NCBI GenBank assembly: GCA_030611265.1
Contig: JAUWQD010000001.1
Location: 62,001 to 126,000 of the forward strand
DNA from: Methanosarcinaceae archaeon
GTDB lineage: Archaea; Halobacteriota; Methanosarcinia; Methanosarcinales; Methanosarcinaceae
Length of the DNA: 64,000 bases
Direction: 5' to 3'
Of this stretch, positions 39,361 through 48,197 are shown in pieces (within the stretch, counting starts at the first letter, position 1; each line of letters begins with the position of its first letter). Under the pieces are notes generated by a model. That model had not been told where the DNA came from and made no database searches. It was given only the letters and a program-made list of their open reading frames with translations. Made by a program: the position numbers and the translations under genes.

Positions 39361-39361
<1 letters not shown>
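38336..39361 (-). CDS. fpoF: F420H2 dehydrogenase subunit FpoF / FrhB-family protein
   Basis: A 341-residue F420-dependent oxidoreductase subunit. N-terminal ferredoxin motifs CTACGACEAVCP and CEGCFTCGRVCP bind two [4Fe-4S]; the FrhB-type flavin domain follows (GQDGGMASAIVKSL, VGVPCQVHA, GLLCMESFHH, NPCHNCCDYTS). FpoF takes electrons from F420H2 into the membrane Fpo complex or to ferredoxin. Length and position next to mer match fpoF of Methanosarcina. Its ATG overlaps the mer stop (TAATG), so the two are translationally coupled. Confidence 0.88.
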
Positions 39362-40347
<986 letters not shown>

Positions 40348-40605
40348 TTAACTCCTCCTTACATAAAATAATCAATATTCTGGTGTTCATACATCTTTAA
40401 AACATTATTGGTTTTGTTTTTGTATCTGGTACAACCTGATTTACCTGTTGTATGTGTCATCAATATGGATTCGGGTATGTTTGGCTGTATGATATTTTCA
40501 CAAAGCGGGTTTACAACTGCTGGTAAATATATTTATCATTATTATGTTGATAAGGGAGCGAAATCTTTTAAAGTCTTGTCTATTCATTATTTATTGGTGA
40601 AATGA

Positions 40606-40929
40606 ATGATTGAAACTGCCTATGAATTCAAGACGTCGGACTCAAAACTTGTTGAGAAGATAGTAAACGATGACAATGTTCACATAAACCACATCATATT
40701 GGAAAAAGGACAGAACATGCCGGAACACTTTTCCAATTCGAATGTGTATCTTATAATTGTTCAGGGTGAGATGAGGTTGACATTGAGCGATAATGAACCA
40801 AATAACCATCCACACGGCTCAATAGTGAATGTTCCATATAACACAAAGATGCTGATCCAGAATGTAAACACGCCGCTCATGGAGTTCTTTGTGTTGAAGT
40901 CTCCAAACCCCAAACATTTCGAAAAGTAA
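40606..40929 (+). CDS. Small cupin-domain protein
   Basis: A 107-residue single-domain cupin: MPEHFSNSNVYLIIVQGEMRL (metal-site motif 1 in a reduced form, H and N/E) and HPHGSIVNVPYNTKM (motif 2), then a final beta strand. Metal binding is uncertain since typical second histidines are not all present. GGTGA precedes the ATG. It lies alone 270 bp before the redox gene array. Confidence 0.7.
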   Translation: MIETAYEFKTSDSKLVEKIVNDDNVHINHIILEKGQNMPEHFSNSNVYLIIVQGEMRLTLSDNEPNNHPHGSIVNVPYNTKMLIQNVNTPLMEFFVLKSPNPKHFEK

Positions 40930-41199
40930 ATCGGCTGGCAGTGGGGGTAAATAATTTATATCTGGTCTGTTACCAACACGTATATATGTATCAAAGTCAC
41001 ACATCATCTTAATAGTTTGAATGTCATTGGGGATGAGATTCAATATATGTGGGAGAGACATTGTTTGGTTATTTGTGATATGGTGTGAACCAAAGAAAGT
41101 ACACCGTTCGCAGATACACGAATGGTTATATCTGTCTACTGATATACAGATAAATCCTAAATAATTTTGACATTTAGACTGTAAAGGGAGGTGAGATCA
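40930..41199 (+). promoter_or_regulatory. Promoter region of the redox/Fe-S gene array
   Basis: A 270-bp gap with no coding frame. It ends in AAAGGGAGGTGA, a near-complete Shine-Dalgarno, 5 bases before the ATG at 41200. Upstream AT-rich stretches such as ATATATG near 40983 and AAATAATTTT near 41158 are candidate promoter elements, but I cannot fix the start site. Confidence 0.35.
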
Positions 41200-41322
41200 A
41201 TGGGTGTTTCAGGAATTGGTGAAAAATACCGTTGTAACATTTGTGGCAATGAAATTGAAGTCACAAAAGTAGGCGGCGGTGCTCTTGAATGTTGTGGTGA
41301 AGAGATGGAATTAATTGAATAA
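41200..41322 (+). CDS. Desulforedoxin-like mini-protein
   Basis: A 40-residue protein: [19 protein letters not shown] and [12 protein letters not shown]. The C-x2-C plus CC pattern is that of the Fe(SCys)4 site of desulforedoxin and the N-terminal domain of desulfoferrodoxin. Here it is a separate gene, while the catalytic superoxide reductase domain is encoded 1 kb downstream (42258). First gene of the array. Confidence 0.85.
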   Translation: MGVSGIGEKYRCNICGNEIEVTKVGGGALECCGEEMELIE

Positions 41323-41359
41323 ACCAAATAATTGGAAGTATTTTAAAAGGTGAGTATAC

Positions 41360-41572
41360 ATGAAATGTTATCAATGTGCCAAAATGGGAAAGGATACGGA
41401 TGCGATTGGCATTTGTATTGTGTGTGGAATGGGCTTATGTAAAGATCATCTGAGGCGGGAGGAGATTCCCGTATGGGACGGGGACTACCCTGTGCGGTTG
41501 AAACCGGATGTGGAGCATATACTAAGAATTGTTTGTGAACCGTGCCATGAAGCGCTAATGGAGAATTTATGA
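41360..41572 (+). CDS. DUF2180 zinc-ribbon protein (copy 1)
   Basis: A 70-residue archaeal DUF2180 protein with CYQC near the start, CIVCGMGLCKDH in the middle and CEPCH near the end; these cysteines and histidines suggest two zinc sites. Function unknown. GGTGA stands 11 bases before the ATG. A second copy follows after 9 bp. Confidence 0.8.
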   Translation: MKCYQCAKMGKDTDAIGICIVCGMGLCKDHLRREEIPVWDGDYPVRLKPDVEHILRIVCEPCHEALMENL

Positions 41573-41581
41573 GGTGGTAAT

Positions 41582-41803
41582 ATGTTGAAATGTTACGACT
41601 GTATAGAAGAAGGGAAAGACAGTGAGGCAGTGGCCATCTGCATTGTTTGTGGAAAAGGTCTATGCGATGAACATGCAAGGAGGATGGATCTGCCTATATG
41701 GAGTGGAATTAATCCTGCACCTGAGAAAGTGCATAAGAAGGATCTTCCAAGGATCTTGTGCAATTATTGTGTTAAACAGATATTGGTAGAAGCATTCGAC
41801 TGA
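41582..41803 (+). CDS. DUF2180 zinc-ribbon protein (copy 2)
   Basis: A 73-residue paralogue of the preceding gene with the same cysteine pattern: CYDC, CIVCGKGLCDEH, CNYC. The pair arose by tandem duplication; residues differ enough that it is old. GAGGTGGTAAT lies just before its ATG. Confidence 0.8.
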   Translation: MLKCYDCIEEGKDSEAVAICIVCGKGLCDEHARRMDLPIWSGINPAPEKVHKKDLPRILCNYCVKQILVEAFD

Positions 41804-41861
41804 TTACGAACTAAACACATAGATGACACCTAGGACTTCAATAGAATGGAGATAATTACAT

Positions 41862-42209
41862 ATGAGCGAACATGAAGAAATACTGGAAAGTATGAACAAA
41901 AAGATGGGTTTCACCCCACCTATTCTGGATACACTTGGGGAACTTGATCCTGAATTTCTGTTAAAATACCGTCGGTGCGATCACAAGATGTTATCAGATG
42001 GTGCACTCTCCGGAAAGGTAAAGCGGTTGATGGCTCTTGCAGTTGTTGCATCCAGACAGTGCAATGAATGTACGGTATCCCAGATGAAAAGCGCCCTTAA
42101 CGCCGGCGCGACAAAAGAGGAGGTCATGGAAACCATGGATGTCATTTTCCTGACAGCAGGCGCTCCTTCTGTTGCGGTCTGTCGGGATGCTTTGAAAATG
42201 TTGAAATGA
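41862..42209 (+). CDS. Carboxymuconolactone decarboxylase / AhpD-like protein
   Basis: A 115-residue CMD-family helical protein. The redox motif reads [12 protein letters not shown] (C-x2-C followed by a histidine-less helix; AhpD usually has CxxCxxxH). Such proteins act as disulfide reductases with peroxiredoxins or as decarboxylases; in this oxidative-stress context the first is more likely, but the missing histidine lowers certainty. Confidence 0.8.
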   Translation: MSEHEEILESMNKKMGFTPPILDTLGELDPEFLLKYRRCDHKMLSDGALSGKVKRLMALAVVASRQCNECTVSQMKSALNAGATKEEVMETMDVIFLTAGAPSVAVCRDALKMLK

Positions 42210-42257
42210 TCGATACAAATTTATCCACCATTGAAAATAATACATTGGAGGTACAAT

Positions 42258-42629
42258 ATGACCGAAAAGAGCCTGTTTTGCGGGGTTAACAATCCCGCAG
42301 ACGCATCAAATCTTACAGATATGGAAAAGAAGCATGTGCCTGTTATCGCGGCACCTGATACCGTAACCGCCGGCGAGGCGTTTGAAGTAACCGTCAAGGT
42401 TGGAAGCACACCCCATGTGATGGAAGAAGTTCATCACATTCAGTGGATCGACCTGTATTCAGGTGGGAACTTTATCACCAAAGTTATACTCACGCCAGTG
42501 TTTATGACCGCAAAAGCGACTATCAATGTGGTCAAGAGCGGAGCGCATGAGACTGCTACACTGCGTGCGGTCATTCGGTGCAATGTTCATGGAATGTGGG
42601 AGAGTGAGAAAGAGATTGCAGTCAAGTGA
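42258..42629 (+). CDS. sor: Superoxide reductase (neelaredoxin type)
   Basis: A 123-residue one-iron superoxide reductase reducing superoxide to peroxide. The Fe(His4Cys) ligands can be placed: EKKHVPVI, PHVMEEVHHIQWI and CNVHGMW. The N-terminal desulforedoxin domain is absent and supplied, perhaps, by the mini-protein at 41200. The ATG at 42258 follows GGAGGT; an upstream in-frame ATG is not used. Confidence 0.92.
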   Translation: MTEKSLFCGVNNPADASNLTDMEKKHVPVIAAPDTVTAGEAFEVTVKVGSTPHVMEEVHHIQWIDLYSGGNFITKVILTPVFMTAKATINVVKSGAHETATLRAVIRCNVHGMWESEKEIAVK

Positions 42630-42677
42630 TTTCGATCAAACAACTTGATATGTAATATTTGTAAGGGGGTATTGTTC

Positions 42678-44105
42678 ATTAAACCTGAAATAGTTGTGCT
42701 GTTCACTGCATTGATGTTGTTGACAGTAACTCCATCATTTGCGGCAGAGCAAACAGCGGCTGGCTCGTTATCTTCCAATCAGTTTGAAAGGGACGGTATA
42801 TGCGCAAGATGCCATGGCATACTCTATTCCCAATGGGAGGGGAGCATGCATTCATTCGCCGAAGTTGATCCTTTCTACAAGAAAGAGTCAGAGATGGCAA
42901 GTATTGAAACCGATGGCTTGACTGACACATACTGTGCCCGTTGCCATACTCCTATCGGTGTAGTTTCAGGTGAGATTCCTCCGGTTGACGGTTCAGGTGA
43001 GAGCGATATCGCAAAACGAGGCGTTCAGTGTGACTTCTGCCACACGGTATCTGGCAGTGCAGGAATTGGTAATGCGCCTTTTATCCTTACTCCGGGTAAC
43101 ATCAAGTGGGGACCATTTGCGGATTCAAGTTCACCTTATCATAAGACCGAGTTTTCAGACCTTCACACAAAAGCAGAATTCTGCGGCATGTGCCATGATG
43201 CAAATCACCCCATAAACGACCTGCCTCTTGAAGCAACATATACGGAATGGAAAGCGGGACCATATTCTAAAGAAGGTGTCCAATGTCAGGACTGTCACAT
43301 GACACCCGGTGTCACTCAATTTGAGGCAAATCCGGGGAAAGCGGCATCAATGGGTCCGAAACGAAATCACATATATACTCATTATGCAGTTGGCGGCAAT
43401 GCGTTCATAACAGATATTCTTGGGGATAAAACCCACAGGGACATGGCAATTGAACGACTCCAAAGTGCTGCAACATTGGTAGTGGATGCTCCAGGATCCG
43501 CTGAAGCGGGGGAAACTGTGACTGTTGATGTGTCAATTACAAATTCCGGTGCAGGACACATGCTACCGACAGGCTTGACAGAGATGCGGCAGATGTGGCT
43601 GGATATTACCGCAACAGATGCCAATGGCAATCAGTTATATCGTTCCGGTGCCCTTGATGCTGATGGTAATATTGACCCTGATGCTTTAGTGTATCACACG
43701 GTTTTGGGTGATGCTGACGGAAATCCAACAGCAAAGGTATGGGTGGCAGAGAGTATTCTTTCGGATAACAGGATCTTGCCGAGAGAGACCGCAGTCGAGG
43801 AACACACGTTCACAATACCAGTGGATGCAAAAGACCCTGTAACCATCAGCGCTAAACTGCAATACCGATCAGCACCACAGGCAATTATTGACTATTTGTT
43901 TGATGAGGGTAAATATGATGTCCCAGCCATCAACATGGCACAAGCATCGGATTTGATCGACTTCGGTTCCGATGACGATATGCAAACACCACAAGCCGAG
44001 TCCACACCAGGATTTGGGGCACTTGGACTTGTAGGTATGTTGGTGGTCAGTGTATCGATCATTCAAAGGAAGAGATATGGATGGCAGACAAAGAAACTGA
44101 AATAA
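42678..44105 (+). CDS. Five-heme cytochrome c with PGF-CTERM anchor
   Basis: About 475 residues. After a signal peptide ending ...TPSFAA come five CxxCH motifs (CARCH twice, CDFCH, CGMCH, CQDCH) in a cytochrome-c554-like module, then a beta-sandwich domain (VTVDVSITNSGAGHMLPTG...) and a PGF-CTERM signal (TPGFGALGLVGMLVV plus basic tail), so it is fixed to the outer cell surface. No ATG fits. Candidates are TTG at 42645 and 42672 and an ATT at 42678; only the ATT has normal distance (8 bases) to AAGGGGG and gives a typical signal peptide. It sits within a stress/Fe-S gene array, an unusual place for an extracellular cytochrome. Confidence 0.8.
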   Translation: MKPEIVVLFTALMLLTVTPSFAAEQTAAGSLSSNQFERDGICARCHGILYSQWEGSMHSFAEVDPFYKKESEMASIETDGLTDTYCARCHTPIGVVSGEIPPVDGSGESDIAKRGVQCDFCHTVSGSAGIGNAPFILTPGNIKWGPFADSSSPYHKTEFSDLHTKAEFCGMCHDANHPINDLPLEATYTEWKAGPYSKEGVQCQDCHMTPGVTQFEANPGKAASMGPKRNHIYTHYAVGGNAFITDILGDKTHRDMAIERLQSAATLVVDAPGSAEAGETVTVDVSITNSGAGHMLPTGLTEMRQMWLDITATDANGNQLYRSGALDADGNIDPDALVYHTVLGDADGNPTAKVWVAESILSDNRILPRETAVEEHTFTIPVDAKDPVTISAKLQYRSAPQAIIDYLFDEGKYDVPAINMAQASDLIDFGSDDDMQTPQAESTPGFGALGLVGMLVVSVSIIQRKRYGWQTKKLK

Positions 44106-44332
44106 TACCGGATAAAGTAGAAGATTGCATCGGATTGTTCTGTCCGGTGCCTGTTTTCAACACATCACAGTCTATCAACGATATAGAGATAGGCGAGGTG
44201 TTGGAAGTATTGACAGATGACCCTGCATCCACCAATGATATTCCGAGATGGGCTAAAAGGACCGGCAACAAACTGTTGAAATTCGAAGATATGGGCGATC
44301 ATTTTCGATTTTTAATTGAAAGAGTGAAATGA
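44081..44332 (+). CDS. TusA/SirA-family sulfur carrier
   Basis: An 83-residue TusA-like protein. The motif DCIGLFCPVPVFN carries the catalytic cysteine (CPxP) that holds a persulfide, followed by the usual alpha-beta fold with SINDIEIGEVLEVLTDDP. It overlaps the cytochrome gene by 25 bp. With DsrE and IscS next to it, it likely relays sulfane sulfur. Confidence 0.88.
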   Translation: MADKETEIIPDKVEDCIGLFCPVPVFNTSQSINDIEIGEVLEVLTDDPASTNDIPRWAKRTGNKLLKFEDMGDHFRFLIERVK

Positions 44333-44341
44333 GGATTTATT

Positions 44342-44707
44342 ATGACTGAACAAAATCTATTATATGTACAGACAAGCGGTGTAAGCACACCTGAGCGATT
44401 GTATTCTCCATTCGTACTTGCACAGACCGCAAAAGCCATGGGAATTGATGCAGCCGTGTATTTTTTGGGAATGGGTATAACCGTTGTCAAAAAAGGTGAA
44501 GCAGAAAAGATACAGATGGGAAGTTTCCCGTCCCTTAATGAGATTATTGACCAGAGCGTTGCCGCAGGAGTAAAACTCTATGTATGCGAAGCATCGACCC
44601 AGTTGATTGGAGTTGACAGGGGCGATTTTATTGAAGGCGTTGAAGTGGTAGGTGCAGCAACCCTGAACGATCTTGTTCTGGATGCCGATGGGACAATGTG
44701 GTTCTGA
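44342..44707 (+). CDS. DsrE-family protein
   Basis: A 121-residue DsrE/F-like protein: LLYVQTSGVSTPERLYSPF at the N-terminus, KAMGIDAAVYFLGMG, and one cysteine (YVCEAS) at the family's sulfur-carrying position. DsrE proteins accept persulfide sulfur from TusA. It starts nine bases after tusA. Confidence 0.85.
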   Translation: MTEQNLLYVQTSGVSTPERLYSPFVLAQTAKAMGIDAAVYFLGMGITVVKKGEAEKIQMGSFPSLNEIIDQSVAAGVKLYVCEASTQLIGVDRGDFIEGVEVVGAATLNDLVLDADGTMWF

Positions 44708-44777
44708 TATTGGAAAACATAAGGAATTGAATAATTGAGGGAAGGAGATCCGGGGGATATTAAAATAAAATGAGGTT

Positions 44778-45947
44778 ATGGAATTGAACAGAATCTACAT
44801 GGATAATGCTTCCGGCGCACCTGTTGATGAGCGTGTGATCGAGGCAATGATGTCGTATATGAAAACCGATGTAGGAAACCCTGCGTCATTGCATGATTCA
44901 GGTATCAATGCAAGGCGGGCACTTGCAACCGCAAGGGAATCTGTGGCATCCCTTATTGGTGCAGATAGCGATAATATTATTTTCACATCAGGCGGTACAG
45001 AATCCAACAATATTGCCCTTCGTGGTGCAGCCCAGAGGAAAAAGAGCAAAGGCAAACATATTATCACAACCGTGATCGAGCATATGTCTGTTATCAACAC
45101 CTGCAAGGACTTGCAGCGCGAAGGTTTTGAAGTATCATTTGTGCCTGTGGATAAAGACGGGGTTGTTGATGTCGAGCGTATAGAACATGAAATACGTGAT
45201 GATACTATCCTGATCTCTGTTATGTATGCGAACGGTGAGATCGGAACTATCCAGCCGATACGTGAAATTGGTGAGATGGCACATGAGAAGGGAATCCTGT
45301 TTCATGTGGATGGAGTTGCGGCATGTGGCAAGATCCCGATCGATGTACAAAAGGATAACATTGACCTGCTTTCGATATCGTCAAATGACCTGAACGGTCC
45401 AAAAGGTGTTGGTGCGTTGTACATTGGTAAAGGTGTACCAGTCCGTCCGATAATGACAGGAGGGGGACAAGAAAGAGGTATAAGGTCAGGGTCGGAGAAT
45501 ATTCCGGGCATTGCGGGCTTTGGCAAAGCATGCGAGATTGCAAAAGTGGAAATGGATGCCGATTCTGCTAAGATGATGGAAATTCGTGATCGGATCATCG
45601 AAAAGGTGCTTGGAACGATCAAATATTCGTATATCACAGGTCACAAGACAAAAAGACTGCCAAATATTGCAAGTATGAGATTTAGTTTCATTGAAGGTGA
45701 GAGTATTATTCTGGGCATAAACGACTTCGGGATAGAGGCATCGACAGGGTCTGCATGTTCTGTGAAAACACTTCAGCCGTCCCATGTTCTCATGTCAATA
45801 GGACTGCGGCACGAGGAAGCACATGGTTCGCTTCTGCTTTCACTTAATAGGTGGAATACCATTGAAGAGGCGGATTATATTATTGAGAACATTCCCAGTG
45901 TGGTAGACAGGCTTCGTATGCTGTCGCCATTGTATCCTGGCGAATAA
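44778..45947 (+). CDS. iscS: IscS/NifS-like protein lacking the PLP lysine
   Basis: A 389-residue class V aminotransferase-fold protein of the NifS/IscS group. Present: TSGGTESNN, PLP-stacking His102 (IEHMSV), Asp178 (HVDGVAA) and the catalytic cysteine loop with C327 (TGSACSV). The PLP Schiff-base lysine motif S-x-H-K-x-x-GPKG reads SSND-LNGPKG, so His-Lys are Asn203-Asp204. An aspartate here is known from Archaeoglobus fulgidus IscS, which binds IscU and Fe-S but is not a normal desulfurase. It probably acts as scaffold or persulfide/cluster partner for the downstream IscU fusion rather than as a PLP enzyme. Confidence 0.88.
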   Translation: MELNRIYMDNASGAPVDERVIEAMMSYMKTDVGNPASLHDSGINARRALATARESVASLIGADSDNIIFTSGGTESNNIALRGAAQRKKSKGKHIITTVIEHMSVINTCKDLQREGFEVSFVPVDKDGVVDVERIEHEIRDDTILISVMYANGEIGTIQPIREIGEMAHEKGILFHVDGVAACGKIPIDVQKDNIDLLSISSNDLNGPKGVGALYIGKGVPVRPIMTGGGQERGIRSGSENIPGIAGFGKACEIAKVEMDADSAKMMEIRDRIIEKVLGTIKYSYITGHKTKRLPNIASMRFSFIEGESIILGINDFGIEASTGSACSVKTLQPSHVLMSIGLRHEEAHGSLLLSLNRWNTIEEADYIIENIPSVVDRLRMLSPLYPGE

Positions 45948-45968
45948 TTGTATAAAGGGGGATTTTGT

Positions 45969-47315
45969 ATGGTAGAACCAATAGAGTACAGTGAAAAGGT
46001 GAAGGATCATTTCAGGAATCCAAGGAATGTTGGTGTCATAAAGGATGCCGATGCAATAGGGCAGGTTGGGAATCCGGTCTGTGGCGATTTGATGGAGATT
46101 CAACTTAAGGTTGAGGACAATATTATTAAGGATATCAAATTCCGTACATTCGGTTGTGCTTCAGCTATTGCCACTTCCAGTATGATAACTGAGATGGCAA
46201 AGGGCATGACACTCGAAGATGCACTGGAGATCACTCGTTCAGATGTTGCGGATGATCTGGGGGGACTGCCGCGCGTTAAGATGCATTGTTCAAACCTGGC
46301 GGCAGATGCGCTGCATGCTGCGATAAAGGATTATATGGAAAAGCAGAAAAGCGGTGCAAAAAAACTTGGTGAAAATGAGTATGAGGTCGCAGTTGTTGGA
46401 AGCGGTGCAGCCGGTCTGTCTGCTGCAACTGTATCTGCATACATGGGACTTAAGACCGTTATATTTGAAAGTGATACGTGGGGCGGTATTCTTAACAAGA
46501 TGTGCTCGGCTCGATTGATCGAAAATTACCCGGGATTGACTGGCAAGATATCTCCTGCGGGTCTTACAAAATCGTTGCTTGAGGATGCGGAAAAACAACA
46601 GGTTGACCGAAAAGAAGAGGCTGTAATCAGTATTGATATTGAACAGGAGAGCGGTTTAAAGGTTTTGACAACTGAAGGGGGCACTGACATTACATATAAG
46701 GCTAAATTCGTGGTGCTTGCAACAGGAAGCATTCCTGTGGAATCCGGCGTTGTTGGCGAGGAAAAGTTTGCACAGGATGAGGGAGGGGTGTACTATCTCA
46801 ACACAGATCCATCCAAACTTACGGACAAACGGGTACTTATCTATGGCAAAGGATACAATGCGGTTTCGACTGCCGAGTGTCTTTCTGGAATTGTTAACAA
46901 TATCACATTGGTTACGGAAGAAAGTTCATTTGGTGTACCTGACAAGGTCATGGATAAGGTAAAAGGAATCGAAGCATTGAAAATCATGACATCAACAGAC
47001 CTGCTGGAACTGCAGGGTGCAAAGAAAGTTGAAAAAGCGGTTCTGCAGGATAATACTGAAGATGAGAAACTTGAGATTTATGTAGATGCAGTGGTGCTTG
47101 TAAGCGAACTGAAACCAAACATAAAAGCGGCTGAACATCTTGGGGTCGAGATCGATGAATCCGGTTTTGTCAAGACCGACAAACACCAGCGTACAAATGT
47201 AGATGGTGTTTATGCAATTGGAAATGTTGTATCTGATGTAGATCTACTTATTGTTGCTGCGGCGCATGGGGCAATTGTTGGGCACGATGTATACAACAGG
47301 CTCAAGCCGCAATAG
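45969..47315 (+). CDS. IscU fused to a thioredoxin-reductase-like flavoprotein
   Basis: A 448-residue fusion. Residues 1-125 are IscU: C38 with D40 (GNPVCGD), C63 (FGCAS) and C107 (MHCSNLAADAL), the three cluster ligands. Residues 135-448 are a thioredoxin-reductase-type FAD protein: GSGAAG at 144-149, ATGSIP at 251, second nucleotide fold GKGYNA near 293, and YAIGNV near 416. At the place of the redox CATC stands L277-N-T-D, so disulfide exchange is excluded. I infer that FAD electrons serve assembly or reductive coupling of clusters on the IscU part. ATG at 45969 follows AAAGGGGG. Confidence 0.88.
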   Translation: MVEPIEYSEKVKDHFRNPRNVGVIKDADAIGQVGNPVCGDLMEIQLKVEDNIIKDIKFRTFGCASAIATSSMITEMAKGMTLEDALEITRSDVADDLGGLPRVKMHCSNLAADALHAAIKDYMEKQKSGAKKLGENEYEVAVVGSGAAGLSAATVSAYMGLKTVIFESDTWGGILNKMCSARLIENYPGLTGKISPAGLTKSLLEDAEKQQVDRKEEAVISIDIEQESGLKVLTTEGGTDITYKAKFVVLATGSIPVESGVVGEEKFAQDEGGVYYLNTDPSKLTDKRVLIYGKGYNAVSTAECLSGIVNNITLVTEESSFGVPDKVMDKVKGIEALKIMTSTDLLELQGAKKVEKAVLQDNTEDEKLEIYVDAVVLVSELKPNIKAAEHLGVEIDESGFVKTDKHQRTNVDGVYAIGNVVSDVDLLIVAAAHGAIVGHDVYNRLKPQ

Positions 47316-47347
47316 TATTGATTTTTGATAAACAGAGAGGATAAAAT

Positions 47348-47524
47348 ATGCCACCGGAAATAGATTTAGACGAATGTGATGGAGTCGGTGCATGTATTGA
47401 AGCATGCCCGATGGATGTATTGGAATTAGTTGACAATAAAGCAGTCGTTGCACGGCCGGAGGACTGTACCGAGTGCGGCGAGTGTGTTGATGCTTGTCCG
47501 GTGGGAGCAATTACGCTGCCATAA
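47348..47524 (+). CDS. Small dicluster ferredoxin with one altered cluster site
   Basis: A 58-residue ferredoxin. Cluster site II is complete: C40-x2-C43-x2-C46-x3-C50-P. Site I reads C10-DG-V-GA-C16-x3-C20-P, with Val13 where the second cysteine belongs, so it may hold a [3Fe-4S] or a labile cluster. It lies between the IscU fusion and the iron-sulfur flavoprotein and may link them. Confidence 0.9.
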   Translation: MPPEIDLDECDGVGACIEACPMDVLELVDNKAVVARPEDCTECGECVDACPVGAITLP

Positions 47525-47573
47525 ACGACATTACATAATAATGGGTATGTGGGTTATGGTGAAAGGAGTGAAA

Positions 47574-48197
47574 ATGTCTGATAATGATAATACCATAAAA
47601 CTTCTGGGTATATCCGGAAGTCCAAGGAAAAAAGCGACCGATCATGTGGTAAAGGAAGCGTTAAGGTTTGCGGAGGAGAATTTTTCGGTTGAGACCGATT
47701 ATTTCTCTGCAAGCGGGAAAACGCTGAAATTTTGCATCCATTGTGATTATTGCATTCGCAAAAAAGAGGGGTGCGTTCACAAGGACGATATGGTTGAGTT
47801 GTATAAGAAAATGATCTGGGCAGATGCATGGATAATTGGTACTCCTGTGTATCAGGGAACGGTCAGCGGTCAGACAAAGGTCATGATGGACAGATGCCGC
47901 GCGATCGTTGCGCGCGACCCGAAAGTGTTCTTGAACAAGGTAGGCATGGCAGCCGCCGATGGAGGAGACCGTGTCGGTGGGCAAGAACCTGCGATCCAGA
48001 CCATCCTCAATTTTTATGTGATAAATGAGATGATCCCTGTTGCGGGTGGCTCGTTCGGGGCGAACCTTGGCGGTACGTTCTGGTCTAAGGACAAGGGCGT
48101 AGAGGGCGTGTCAGAGGATGCGGAAGGGCTCAGGAGTCTGCGCCGCTCAGTGAATAAACTGATAAGTACCACAAAGATCATGAAAGGCATTCAATGA
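47574..48197 (+). CDS. Iron-sulfur flavoprotein (NADPH-dependent FMN reductase fold)
   Basis: A 207-residue flavodoxin-like protein with LLGISGSPRKKATDHVV (FMN phosphate site), the compact cysteine motif CIHCDYCIRKKEGC that binds [4Fe-4S] in Isf proteins, and GTPVYQGTVSGQTKVMMDR. Isf of methanogens takes electrons from ferredoxin and reduces oxygen or peroxide. ATG at 47574 follows AAAGGAGTGA; longer in-frame readings overlap the ferredoxin gene. Confidence 0.88.
   Translation: MSDNDNTIKLLGISGSPRKKATDHVVKEALRFAEENFSVETDYFSASGKTLKFCIHCDYCIRKKEGCVHKDDMVELYKKMIWADAWIIGTPVYQGTVSGQTKVMMDRCRAIVARDPKVFLNKVGMAAADGGDRVGGQEPAIQTILNFYVINEMIPVAGGSFGANLGGTFWSKDKGVEGVSEDAEGLRSLRRSVNKLISTTKIMKGIQ

Noticed and set aside
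40408..40605. A 65-codon plus-strand frame just before the cupin gene.
   Set aside because: No conserved content, no ribosome site, and it occupies the promoter region between mer and the cupin gene.
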